Shown piece by piece: positions 44,732 to 53,133 of a stretch of DNA of 64,000 bases. Below the pieces are notes generated by a model. It did no database searches and was not told the DNA's origin. It worked only from the letters and a program-made list of their open reading frames with translations. The position numbers were made by a program, and so were the translations under genes. Position 1 is the stretch's first letter. Each line of letters begins with the position of its first letter. This stretch comes from Syntrophobacterales bacterium (GTDB lineage Bacteria; Desulfobacterota; Desulfobaccia; Desulfobaccales; 0-14-0-80-60-11): contig JALNYP010000012.1 in the NCBI GenBank assembly GCA_023229795.1, forward strand, positions 9,217 through 73,216, given 5' to 3'.

Positions 44732-45391
44732 TTAACCATTCCTTCTCCGCAGAATCGCCAGGCCCAAGAGGCCGCTGCCGAAAAGGAGAAGCGTGGGAGG
44801 CACTGGCACCGCCTCTAAGGTATATTCTAGAAAGGGCCGATAAGCAGGATTCGTGTCATTACGGGTGGCTAACGTGACCAGTCCGCGTGTCTGGATCGGA
44901 TCCGTAGACAACTGGAGCATTACCGATAAGAGACCATCTGCCAAGCTAGCTCCATTTTCTAGTAAATTAAAAACCGCGTATTCCCCCGTCGTTGTCGCTG
45001 GAATAGATTCTGTATCCATGAGGCTCCCGATGGGAAGAGCACTAGCGGTGGTCCAGGTAATGTTGTCTTCGGTCCAGGTGTTATCGAGGACATAAAAGGC
45101 CGACACGTTCGCGGCATATGTGTTCGAACGGACATATAAATTGAGCACAGCGCTGGCAACATAGAAGCCCGAAGGAACGTCTAAATCGAACATCAGAAAA
45201 GAATGCGCATAGCTATCCGTAAGAGACTGAACATACATAGTTGGTTTCGTACCATAATTCGTATCCGGGGCCACGGACTTCACTCCGGCATCGGCTACTG
45301 GATCCGCGATAACGGCACTGCCCACAGCAGGCATCACGAGGATCCAGGCCAGAATCGCCGCCAACACTGCCATATGTCTGCGTTTAATCAT
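44732..45391 (-). CDS. PEP-CTERM surface protein with DNRLRE/CBM96-like domain
   Basis: 219 residues. Signal peptide (about 1-25), then a beta-sandwich domain with DAGVKSVAPDTNYGTKPTM and 'SFLMFDLDVP', the pattern of DNRLRE/CBM96 carbohydrate-binding domains. The end is VPVPPTLLLFGSGLLGLA followed by RRR, a PEP-CTERM sorting signal processed by an exosortase. PEP-CTERM proteins are typically co-encoded with exopolysaccharide genes. No exosortase gene is in the window. Transcribed opposite to the locus. Confidence 0.82.
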   Translation of the reverse strand: MIKRRHMAVLAAILAWILVMPAVGSAVIADPVADAGVKSVAPDTNYGTKPTMYVQSLTDSYAHSFLMFDLDVPSGFYVASAVLNLYVRSNTYAANVSAFYVLDNTWTEDNITWTTASALPIGSLMDTESIPATTTGEYAVFNLLENGASLADGLLSVMLQLSTDPIQTRGLVTLATRNDTNPAYRPFLEYTLEAVPVPPTLLLFGSGLLGLAILRRRNG

Positions 45392-45951
45392 CTCGAAGCT
45401 CTCCCCAATTTGTATAACCTGTTAGGATTTCACTCTATCCCCATCCTTGGAGGGCTTATATGTTTCAAAAAGTGACCCTTATAGCTTAATCGAAGCTTAT
45501 CTTCCTTTCGAAAGATGGACTAAACTTAAGGCAGAAATAATCAATTGTCAAGCCATATTTAACTAATTTTAGATATCAGCGATATATTTTACAAAAGTTT
45601 ATAATTTTATTCGAATAAATGCCCTTGGGAGAAAAGGAGTAGTTCAACTGCACTCCTCCGCCATAATCCCTAAAAGCCGGCAAGCCCCCGTACGCCCCCT
45701 CAGCCAGGTTTATCGGTCGCAAAGACCTAAATCATTAGTCTCTTTTTGATCTCTCTCTCGCCACCTGACTCTGCCGAGGCGATGGGATCATCCCAATTGG
45801 TCTCATTGCTGGTTCTTTCTCTGTGAGGGGAGGATCGGGGCGAAGGGGGAAATATCCTGGCACAGTCCAACCCGGAAAAAGCGGTGTATCCCCGCCGAGA
45901 TTATGATAATAGATAAAAAAATTATCCTTAAAGGCGGCATGGATTGAGGTA
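45392..45951. other. intergenic region between PEP-CTERM gene and rfbA
   Basis: 560 bp. The left 220 bp are AT-rich and should hold the promoter of the leftward PEP-CTERM gene. The right part precedes rfbA. I see no ORF, terminator hairpin or known riboswitch. Confidence 0.4.
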
Positions 45952-46881
45952 ATGGTTGAGCCTAACAGTCATCAAACTTCGCGCCAGTCGCCGGACGTCG
46001 CGGCCGCCCCGGGGTGGAAGGGCATTATTCTGGCAGGAGGGGCCGGCACCCGACTCTATCCGGTGACCCGGGTGGTCAGCAAGCAACTCCTGCCCATCTA
46101 CGACAAGCCCATGATTTACTATCCCCTGTCGGTCCTGATGTTGGCCGGCATCCGGGACATCCTGATCATCTCCACCCCCGAGGATCTGCCCCGCTTCCAG
46201 ACCCTGCTGGAAGATGGGACGCAATTGGGGCTGCGCTTTACCTATGCGGAGCAGCCGCAACCGGGGGGATTGGCCCAGGCTTTTATCATCGGCAAGGAAT
46301 TCATCGGCCACAACCGGGTTTGCCTCATCCTAGGGGATAATATTTTCTATGGCCACGGTTTTCAGGAGATCCTGAATCGGGCGGTGCAGTTGCAAAACGG
46401 CGGATTGGTGTTCGGCTACTGGGTCAAAGATCCGGAGCGATACGGGGTAGTCGAGTTCGATAAATCCGGGAAAATTCTGGACATCGTGGAAAAGCCCTCG
46501 AGCCCCAGATCCAACATCGCTATCTCGGGCCTCTATTTTTATGATAACCGCGTGGTGGAGATCGCCTCGCGCCTGACGCCTTCGGCTCGAGGGGAATTGG
46601 AGATCACCGACGTCAACAAGGCCTATCTGGCCAGCGGAGACCTGCACGTTGAGGTCCTGGGCCGGGGCTTTGCCTGGCTGGACACCGGCACCCACGAATC
46701 TCTCCTGGAGGCCTCGACCTTCATCGAAACTATCGAAAAGCGCCAGGGGCTTAAGGTCGCCTGTATCGAAGAGATTGCTTTTGCCCAGGGGTTCATCGAT
46801 GCCGCGCAATTGCGCCGGCTGGCCGAACCTCTGCGGAAAAACGGCTACGGCCAGTATCTGCTCAGGATATTGTCAGAGTAA
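45952..46881 (+). CDS. rfbA: glucose-1-phosphate thymidylyltransferase
   Basis: 309 residues. KGIILAGGAGTRLYPVT nucleotidyl-binding motif, SKQLLPIYDKPMIYYPL, LGDNIFYG with the metal-binding Asp, and GLYFYDNRV / RGELEITDVN. Classic RmlA/RfbA motifs. Makes dTDP-glucose from glucose-1-phosphate and dTTP. The 20-residue N-terminal extension is unusual. No rfbB, rfbC or rfbD is nearby, so the rest of the dTDP-rhamnose pathway must lie elsewhere. Confidence 0.93.
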   Translation: MVEPNSHQTSRQSPDVAAAPGWKGIILAGGAGTRLYPVTRVVSKQLLPIYDKPMIYYPLSVLMLAGIRDILIISTPEDLPRFQTLLEDGTQLGLRFTYAEQPQPGGLAQAFIIGKEFIGHNRVCLILGDNIFYGHGFQEILNRAVQLQNGGLVFGYWVKDPERYGVVEFDKSGKILDIVEKPSSPRSNIAISGLYFYDNRVVEIASRLTPSARGELEITDVNKAYLASGDLHVEVLGRGFAWLDTGTHESLLEASTFIETIEKRQGLKVACIEEIAFAQGFIDAAQLRRLAEPLRKNGYGQYLLRILSE

Positions 46882-47131
46882 TCCATTCCCGGCCCCCAAC
46901 CCCGGGCCGCGTCCCTATAACCGTTGCCATCGGCAGGTCGGTCTCCGGGTATATTCTTCCCTGCCAGTCGCCGCGCGGCCTCTATTTGAGCCCGTCTGAA
47001 TTTAGCTTCCGCCTCCTTGCCGTAGATCGCGGTCAAGCGTCGGCCGGGGGGCAGAAAAAGATCAATCCGGGGTGGAACATCCGGAGCGGCGCGGTATAAT
47101 AGGCCATATCGCCCGCGGGGAAAGGACGTCT

Positions 47132-47581
47132 ATGAACCGATCAGTGCGCACCGTAGCCGCCGTGTTGTTGGGATTAAGCCTCTGGCTGCCGGGTCTCGCC
47201 GGGGCCCAGGCCAAGGCTGACGTCAGCGGAATGTTGAACCAGGGCTTCGATCTCTTGGAGCAGGGCAAGGTCAGCGAGGCCAAAAAGGTTTATGAAGATA
47301 TCCTGCGGCAAGACCCGGGACATCCCCTGGCCCTGAACAATCTGGGAGCCATAATGGTCAAGGAAGGCAAGTACGACCAGGCCCTGGGATATTTCAAACA
47401 GGCCCTGGGGCGGGCCAAGGGTGTTAAGGTGTTGCTGAACCGGGTGTGCGACGTCGAGGGGGTCTGCGCGGCCTACCGCATGAGCGAGGGGCAATTCGGG
47501 TCCGATGACCTGGAGGCCGTGGTCAGGACCAACATGCTGATGGCGGAAATGGCCAGGTCTTCACATCCGGGGCGCAAGTAG
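47132..47581 (+). CDS. exported TPR-repeat protein
   Basis: 149 residues from the ATG at 47132 (GGGGAAAGGA upstream). Signal peptide cleaved near AGA-QA, then two TPR units: 'LEQGKVSEAKKVYEDILRQDPGHPLALNN' type and a second GKYDQALGYFKQALG. A Cys pair follows in CDVEGVC. Likely a periplasmic scaffold protein. Its partner is unknown. Confidence 0.75.
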   Translation: MNRSVRTVAAVLLGLSLWLPGLAGAQAKADVSGMLNQGFDLLEQGKVSEAKKVYEDILRQDPGHPLALNNLGAIMVKEGKYDQALGYFKQALGRAKGVKVLLNRVCDVEGVCAAYRMSEGQFGSDDLEAVVRTNMLMAEMARSSHPGRK

Positions 47582-47770
47582 GAAGGTTCGGACCGCGGGG
47601 CCGGGGCCTCAGTCCGAGCGGCCGCAACGAGCCCCGGCCGGCGGCGCCCGATGGTCCATGGTCCCCTTCCCCCGCCATTTGGTTATAATCTTGAAACAGG
47701 GGTGATCGGCGTTAGGGCGGATTCCCAAGCCAGTCGGCTCCACATTCCCCGAATCCTCTCGGCACGTCTT

Positions 47771-48964
47771 ATGGATAGAAAGTCCTTCTTCACCCTCCAG
47801 GCCCTGGTGTTCGGGTTGGTGGCCGCGGCCCTCACCACGGTGTACATCACCCAGCCGGTGCTGCCCGTCTTGCAGCGGGAATTCGGGGTCAGCCCCTCCC
47901 AGGCCTCGTACACCGTTTCCGCGGTAATCCTGGGGATCGCCCTGGCCAACCTGCCTTTCGGGATGCTGGCGGATCGTTTCCCAGTGCAGCGGCTCATCCT
48001 GGTGGGGGGCGCGGTGGTGGCGGCCTGCGGCTTGTTTTGCGCGGCCACCCCCAATTTGGGCACCCTGGTGGGGGCGCGCTTCATCCAGGGACTGTTCGTG
48101 CCGTCGCTCACCACCTGCCTGGCTGCCTACCTGTCCACCAACCTTCCTCTGGAGCGCTTGAACGTGGTTATGGGATCCTACGTCTCGGCGACAGTGGCCG
48201 GAGGCCTGGGCGGCCGCCTGCTGGGGGGCTTTATCCACCCGCCCCTGCACTGGCGCTATGCCTTTGTCACCGCGTCTCTGCTGGTGGTCATGGCCACCCT
48301 GGCCGCGGTGCGCTGGCTGCCGCCGGGCCGCCTGCCCAAAGAAAGCGGCGAGAAATCCGCAGGGTTTCTGGCGCTGTTGTCGCAGCCGGAATTGCGCCGG
48401 ATATTCCTGGTGGCCTTCGGAGGGTTCTTCGTTTTTTCCTCCATCTTCAATTATCTGCCGTTTTATTTGCACCAGCCGCCCTTCAACGCCTCCACCGAGT
48501 ATATCACCTTGCTGTACCTGACCTATATCATCGGGATTTTTATCGGTCCGATGGCGGGCCAATTGAGCAACCGCATCGGCAACGGCGGCACCATGGTGCT
48601 GGGGGCGCTGGTCTTCGGTCTGGCCATCGCCCTCACCCTGATTCAATCCATCGTTGCCATTGTCATCGCCCTGATGCTGGTCTGCGGCGGATTTTTTTCC
48701 ATTCATGCCTCGGCTGCCGGCTCCCTGAACCGGAGACTCACCTCCAGCCGGGGCCGGGCCAATTCCTTATACGTCCTGGCGTATTACCTAGGAGGCGCGG
48801 TGGGCATCACCCTGAGCGGCTATGCCTACGGGTTGGCGGGCTGGCACGGCGTGGCCGCCTTGGGCCTCCTCATGCTGGCGGTGCCGCTATCCACCGGGAT
48901 TCAAGAGATGCGGGAGCCGGCCGGAAAAGGCAAGCCCAAGGAAGAGTTGAGCCCCGGGGTCTAA
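47771..48964 (+). CDS. MFS transporter (YnfM-like)
   Basis: 397 residues from the ATG at 47771; the frame is open further upstream, but conserved sequence starts here. About 12 helices with the MFS loop motif 'GMLADRFPVQRLIL' between TM2 and TM3 and a longer central loop. Resembles the YnfM/sugar or arabinose-efflux group (DHA family). Substrate unknown. No clear ribosome site. Confidence 0.82.
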   Translation: MDRKSFFTLQALVFGLVAAALTTVYITQPVLPVLQREFGVSPSQASYTVSAVILGIALANLPFGMLADRFPVQRLILVGGAVVAACGLFCAATPNLGTLVGARFIQGLFVPSLTTCLAAYLSTNLPLERLNVVMGSYVSATVAGGLGGRLLGGFIHPPLHWRYAFVTASLLVVMATLAAVRWLPPGRLPKESGEKSAGFLALLSQPELRRIFLVAFGGFFVFSSIFNYLPFYLHQPPFNASTEYITLLYLTYIIGIFIGPMAGQLSNRIGNGGTMVLGALVFGLAIALTLIQSIVAIVIALMLVCGGFFSIHASAAGSLNRRLTSSRGRANSLYVLAYYLGGAVGITLSGYAYGLAGWHGVAALGLLMLAVPLSTGIQEMREPAGKGKPKEELSPGV

Positions 48965-49115
48965 TCTGCGATAATAAAAGGTAGCCCCCAGGAGTTATCC
49001 GGGGACAATCCGTGACGCAGCGAGCCCTCCTTGATCTTTATCAAAATGATAAATATGCGGTTAACATTTCTAGACGGCGGGGGTCTAACTTAATGAAAGC
49101 CGGTATTGAGACCCC

Positions 49116-49700
49116 ATGACTGATGATCAGCTCGTGGCCCGGGCCCAAGAGGGCGACCTTCCGGCCTTCGAAGAACTGGTGAAAAAGTATCAACGGGAGG
49201 TCTATGGCCTGGCGTGCCGCATGGTATCCGATGCGGAAGAGGCTAAGGATTTGACTCAACAGGCCTTGTTGCAGGCCTTTGTCCATATCCGGAGTTTCCG
49301 CCGGGACGCCCAGTTTCGCACCTGGCTGTTCCGGATTGCCATCAACCAGTGTTATAATTATTTGAAAAGCCGCAAGAAATTCGGCGATACGGTAGACAGC
49401 GATGAAGCAAACCTGGTGGGCGAGGGCTGTCCCCAGGAGGACCTGGAGATTAAGGACGACCGCCGGCGTCTCTACGAGGCGTTGGAGAATCTGCCCGCCA
49501 AGCAGCGGGCGGTGATCACCCTGAAGGTCGAGCAGGGTCTGTCATATCAGGAGATCGCCCAGGTTCTCGGCGGTACCGCGGGCGCCGCCCGGGTCAATTA
49601 CTGCCAGGCGCTGAAGACCTTAAAAAAACTACTACAGAGCGAGGATAACCATGAGGTGGCAATGCGCCCTTCTCCAAAGGTGGCTACCCGAATATCCTGA
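49116..49700 (+). CDS. ECF-type RNA polymerase sigma factor
   Basis: 194 residues. Region 2 with 'AFEELVKKYQREVYGLACRM', DLTQQALLQAF and TWLFRIAINQCYN; region 4 with LPAKQRAVITLKVEQGLSYQEIAQVL. No region 1 or 3, so it belongs to the ECF group. It overlaps the anti-sigma gene by 50 bp, giving translational coupling. Likely controls an envelope-stress regulon, judging from the third gene. Confidence 0.88.
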   Translation: MTDDQLVARAQEGDLPAFEELVKKYQREVYGLACRMVSDAEEAKDLTQQALLQAFVHIRSFRRDAQFRTWLFRIAINQCYNYLKSRKKFGDTVDSDEANLVGEGCPQEDLEIKDDRRRLYEALENLPAKQRAVITLKVEQGLSYQEIAQVLGGTAGAARVNYCQALKTLKKLLQSEDNHEVAMRPSPKVATRIS

Positions 49701-50304
49701 CGGTGATCTCCCCGCTGTGGCGAAGCGGTGGCTGAAGGCCCATGTGGAACGGTGCTCCGCCTGCCGCCAGGAAGTGGCGGGGTTCAAGGAGGCGGTGGCC
49801 GCCATTGAGGCGACTCCGGTGGACGATCCCGGTTCGGAGTTTTGGAACCAGTTTTCCCGGGAGTTGCACGTGAAATTGGCCCAGGCTGCGGCCGCGGGCC
49901 AGGAACCGGCCCCGCGGCGTTGGGGGTTTCGTCTCCCCTATCTCATCGGGGTGCCGGCCCTGACGGTCCTCCTGGTGTGGATGGCGGTGTACTATACTGG
50001 CTCCGGCAACCCCGTGCAGAACCAGCACCTGGCCCGGCAAGCCCAAGCTCCCGCAGAGGTGGCCAAGATGGCGCCGGTAAAGCCGCCGGCACCGGCCGCA
50101 GGGGAAAATGACCAGATTATGCCGGTAGCCCTGGAAGAAGGCGGGGCCGTGCCGACGGAGGAAGTGGATATCTCCGGCTGGGATCTGGATTCGGAGCTAT
50201 CGGGAATGACCGATCAGGAAAAGGAAAGATTTCTTGACAAACTGCGTCAAGGGGCAAAGGGTGGGTCATGCGTCGAAGGGTTATCTTACTGTTCCTGGGG
50301 CTGA
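49651..50304 (+). CDS. zinc-finger anti-sigma factor
   Basis: 217 residues. N-terminal zf-HC2-type motif HVERCSACRQEV (HxxxCxxC) preceded by the Cys in QCALL and PEYPDGDL, then a single membrane helix (about 90-112) and a periplasmic Pro/Ala/Glu-rich C-terminus. It binds the upstream sigma factor in the cytoplasm until a periplasmic signal releases it. It overlaps both neighbours (50 bp and 37 bp). Confidence 0.8.
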   Translation: MRWQCALLQRWLPEYPDGDLPAVAKRWLKAHVERCSACRQEVAGFKEAVAAIEATPVDDPGSEFWNQFSRELHVKLAQAAAAGQEPAPRRWGFRLPYLIGVPALTVLLVWMAVYYTGSGNPVQNQHLARQAQAPAEVAKMAPVKPPAPAAGENDQIMPVALEEGGAVPTEEVDISGWDLDSELSGMTDQEKERFLDKLRQGAKGGSCVEGLSYCSWG

Positions 50305-50810
50305 TCCTGGCCGGGGCGAACTGCGCCTGGGCCCAGCCGGGCCACGAATTTGGGGGTGGCGGTTTTCAGGACAAGCTGCTGGAAGTCAAGCGGAGCCAGT
50401 TGGGGCCGGCTCTGGGAGCGGATCAACGCACGGTGGACCGGCTGCTGGAGATCGACCAGCGCTATAAACCCCTGCGGCGTCAACTCATCATGCAGATGAA
50501 GAGTGACATGCAACGCCTGCAGCAACTGATGGGCCAGTCCTCCCCGCCCGAGTCCGAAATCAAGGCCGTGCTCAGCGACATGAAGCGCCACCGCCTGGAG
50601 ATGCTCAATCTCCAGCAGCGCAAAGACGACGAGGAGAGCTCGCTCCTGACCCCGGTGCAGCAGGCCCGGTACCTCATGTACCTGATGACCCTGATCCGGG
50701 AAGCCCGGAGTATCAAAGGCGGCCCCAGTAGTCCCCAAGGTCCGGCCGGCATGAAACCCTTTACTCCCGGCGGACCCCGGGAAATCCCGGTGTCGCGCCC
50801 GCCCCAGTAA
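50268..50810 (+). CDS. Spy/CpxP-like periplasmic protein (LTxxQ motif)
   Basis: 180 residues. Signal peptide (cleaved near AWA-QP), then a helical domain with LLTPVQQARYLMYL (LTxxQ) and a Pro/Gly-rich tail. Same family as the protein at 21504-21998 but in an overlapping operon with a sigma factor and anti-sigma factor, where it may act as periplasmic sensor or chaperone, much as CpxP, RseB-like or ZraP proteins do. That role is inferred. Confidence 0.72.
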   Translation: MRRRVILLFLGLILAGANCAWAQPGHEFGGGGFQDKLLEVKRSQLGPALGADQRTVDRLLEIDQRYKPLRRQLIMQMKSDMQRLQQLMGQSSPPESEIKAVLSDMKRHRLEMLNLQQRKDDEESSLLTPVQQARYLMYLMTLIREARSIKGGPSSPQGPAGMKPFTPGGPREIPVSRPPQ

Positions 50811-50829
50811 GGTATCCCGGCTTTATCCA

Positions 50830-50878
50830 GACTGGCAAGTAACTCTTGGTTAACACAAGGGTTCTGCCAGTTTTTTTA
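50830..50878 (+). terminator. rho-independent terminator
   Basis: ACTGGCA...TGCCAGT with a nested stem AACTCTTG/CAAGGGTT, followed by seven T. It lies 20 bp after the Spy-like gene and ends the sigma/anti-sigma operon. Confidence 0.85.
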
Positions 50879-50925
50879 TCTCCCCTATTGCCAAATCCTC
50901 TTCAAAAGATAAAATAGTGATGCCT

Positions 50926-51012
50926 GCCGGAGTGGTGGAATTGGTAGACGCAGGGGACTCAAAATCCCCCGAGGGCAACCTTGTGCCGGTTCGAGTCCGG
51001 CCTCCGGCACCA
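50926..51012 (+). tRNA. tRNA-Leu (CAA)
   Basis: Acceptor stem GCCGGAG/CTCCGGC, D-loop with AATTGGTAGAC, anticodon stem-loop GGGGA-CTCAAAA-TCCCC with anticodon CAA, a long class II variable arm, and T-arm with GGTTCGAGTCC. The CCA end is encoded (51010-51012). Reads UUG codons. All arms pair. Confidence 0.95.
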
Positions 51013-51159
51013 CATGATAATTCAGAATGATCTTGAGGCTTCTGAAAGTCCGCGTCTGGCAACAGATTGCGGGCTTTTTTTTGTCTGTTATCTTCCGGCT
51101 GGGCCGTGCTCTTGGGTATAAAAGCAATTTTGCCGATATCTTAAAATAAATTCTTGAAC

Positions 51160-51175
51160 TGGTACAAACATTGCT
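51160..51175 (+). promoter_or_regulatory. sigma-54 promoter upstream of the PAS regulator
   Basis: TGGTACAAACATTGCT: GG at 51161-51162 and GC at 51173-51174 with exactly 10 bp between, close to the TGGCAC-N5-TTGCA consensus. It lies 138 bp before the ATG of a sigma-54 activator, so autoregulation is likely. An overlapping sigma-70 reading (TTGAAC ... TATTAA) is weaker. Confidence 0.6.
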
Positions 51176-51312
51176 ATATTAATAATAGGGAGAAAAAATC
51201 CGACAGTGCTTCCTGCCTATGGTTCTTTGCTCCCCGGCTTAGCCTCGGTGCAGTCCTGATTCAGACGCGGCGCCCCCTCTCAAGTTAGAGGGTTTTCGAG
51301 AAGGAGAAGGTC

Positions 51313-52716
51313 ATGCGTGCGCTCGCCTCCATGGAAAATCCCGGGAGCCAGAATCTCAATCCCGCCCTAAAATTCCTGAATCTTACCCCTTCTGACATTC
51401 TGGATCATTTCCCCGAAGGGGTGTTTCTGATCAACACCCGCTGGCAAATCGGCTACTTCAACCATATGGCCGAGGAAATCACCGGTTTCAAGCGCGAAGA
51501 GGTGATGGGCAAGTTCTGCTGGGACATCTTTCGGGCCGACATGTGCCAGAAAGACTGCCCCATGCGCCTTTCCATGAGCAGCGGTGAGGTCGTGGTGGAC
51601 CGGGAGGTGGAAATCACCACCAAAGGCGGGCAGAAGATGCTGATCCTGGTCAATACGTCCCAGCTTAAGAAGACGGGCAACGTGGTGCTGGGAGGGGTGG
51701 AGACCTTTCACTATCTGACCTGTCCGGAACTGGAAGCGGAGAGGCTCGAGACCAAGCCCTTTGCCAATATCGTGGGGGTGAGCCCCCGGATGCAGGAGAT
51801 TATCCACAGCTTGCCGGTAATCGCGGCCTCCGACTCTAATGTGCTGATTCTGGGCGAATCAGGCACCGGCAAGGAACTGGTGGCCCGAGCCGTTCACCAG
51901 TACAGTCTCCGGAGCAAAGGCCCGTTTTTGGCGGTGAATTGTTCCGCCATTCCGGAGGGCTTGCTGGAATCCGAGTTGTTCGGGCATGAACGGGGGGCCT
52001 TTACGGGGGCGGTGAGCAGCAAGCCGGGGCGGTTTGAACTGGCCAAGGGCGGCACCCTGTTTTTGGATGAGATCGGTGACCTCAAGCCCGAAATTCAGGT
52101 GAAACTGTTGCGCGTTTTGGAAGAAAAGACTTTTATGAGGGTGGGCGGCACCCGGAGAATACCTCTGGAAGCCAGGATCGTCACGGCTACCAACGTGGAC
52201 CTGCAAGAAGCCATGCGCCAGGGCAGGTTCCGGGACGATCTCTATTACCGGTTGTTCACCGTACCTATTCATCTCCCGCCCCTCCGGGAAAAACGGGAGG
52301 ACATCCCTATCCTGGTGAAATTCATCCTGGAACAGCTCAACCGCAAATTCAACAAGAGGGTGCGGGGGGTGGACCCCAAGGTGATGAAGATCCTCTGCCG
52401 CCATGCCTGGCCCGGCAATACCCGGGAACTGCAGCACGTCCTGGAATACTGCTTCGTCTTCGCCAAAGGCCCCCTCATCACCGAACGTCACCTGCCCCGA
52501 CTGGAATCAGCCTGGGGCGGCCGGGAACTGGAACTGCCCATGACCGATAAGTCCGTGAGCCCCCTACAGGCCCTGGAGAAGAAGACCATTCTCCTGGCCC
52601 TGGAGATGACTCATGGTAGCAAGCAGGACGCGGCCCGCATGCTGAAGATCAGCCGCAGCAAGTTGTGGCGCAAGATGCGGCTTTACCGTCTCAGTGATGC
52701 GGACTTTAATAAATAA
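51313..52716 (+). CDS. sigma-54-dependent Fis-type regulator with Cys-containing PAS domain
   Basis: 467 residues. N-terminal PAS domain (about 25-135) with FCWDIFRADMCQKDCPM, three Cys that could bind a metal, Fe-S or redox signal. Then an AAA+ domain with Walker A GESGTGKE, intact GAFTGA and Walker B LFLDEIGD, and a C-terminal Fis HTH (KQDAARMLKISRSKLWRKM). No receiver domain, so the signal is sensed directly. It lies immediately upstream of the electron-transfer operon with its own -24/-12 promoter, and is its probable activator. Confidence 0.88.
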   Translation: MRALASMENPGSQNLNPALKFLNLTPSDILDHFPEGVFLINTRWQIGYFNHMAEEITGFKREEVMGKFCWDIFRADMCQKDCPMRLSMSSGEVVVDREVEITTKGGQKMLILVNTSQLKKTGNVVLGGVETFHYLTCPELEAERLETKPFANIVGVSPRMQEIIHSLPVIAASDSNVLILGESGTGKELVARAVHQYSLRSKGPFLAVNCSAIPEGLLESELFGHERGAFTGAVSSKPGRFELAKGGTLFLDEIGDLKPEIQVKLLRVLEEKTFMRVGGTRRIPLEARIVTATNVDLQEAMRQGRFRDDLYYRLFTVPIHLPPLREKREDIPILVKFILEQLNRKFNKRVRGVDPKVMKILCRHAWPGNTRELQHVLEYCFVFAKGPLITERHLPRLESAWGGRELELPMTDKSVSPLQALEKKTILLALEMTHGSKQDAARMLKISRSKLWRKMRLYRLSDADFNK

Positions 52717-52726
52717 GACGCGTGCT

Positions 52727-52920
52727 AATTATGCGACAATTTTATTAAATAGGTAACTATCCGTAAATTAATGATAAATTACCCTCCATAATTAAGTGTT
52801 GCAATTCTGCAACACGTTCCTACCTGCCAGAAACCTTCTAGAAAATATTTTATCCAAGACAAAACCGTGCAATCATCGCTTTTTGGCGCATACGAAACGA
52901 CCTTTTAATTACGCGACATT
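52727..52920 (+). promoter_or_regulatory. candidate activator binding sites (UAS) for the PAS regulator
   Basis: Repeated half-sites TGCRACA occur between the regulator and the -24/-12 promoter: TGCGACA at 52732-52738, a perfect palindrome GTGTTGCA-attc-TGCAACAC at 52796-52815, and CGCGACA at 52912-52918. The first and last are part of a near-identical 14-mer, AATTAYGCGACAWT (52727-52740 and 52907-52920). Spacing of 150-350 bp from the promoter suits sigma-54 enhancers. The rest of 52717-53133 is AT-rich and has no gene. Confidence 0.5.
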
Positions 52921-53070
52921 CCTGCCCTATTAGTTAACTTACTGATTTATCAAAGTTATCCAAACATTCCCATCAAAAACGTTTTATTTTCGCTCGAAAT
53001 TGCCGCGCAAATTCCCCTCGATCTCAGGCTATTAACGTAAATATCTTCTGATATCAGTAAGATAAGTATT

Positions 53071-53087
53071 TTGGCCCCTTCCTTGCT
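53071..53087 (+). promoter_or_regulatory. sigma-54 promoter of the NuoE/NuoF/HdrA operon
   Basis: TTGGCCCCTTCCTTGCT: GG at 53073-53074 and GC at 53085-53086, exactly 10 bp apart, matching the -24/-12 consensus (TTGGC...TTGC). Situated 47 bp before the first ATG (53134), next to a sigma-54 activator gene. Confidence 0.75.
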
Positions 53088-53133
53088 CTGTTAACTGCCA
53101 AGGGAAAAATTGCAGACAAAGGAGGAAAGGTCT

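Noticed and set aside
49062..49088. Possible ECF autoregulatory promoter (TAACATT ... GTCTAA) before the sigma factor gene
   Set aside because: The spacer is 14 bp rather than 16-17 bp and the -35 lacks the GAAC core, so the match is too weak.
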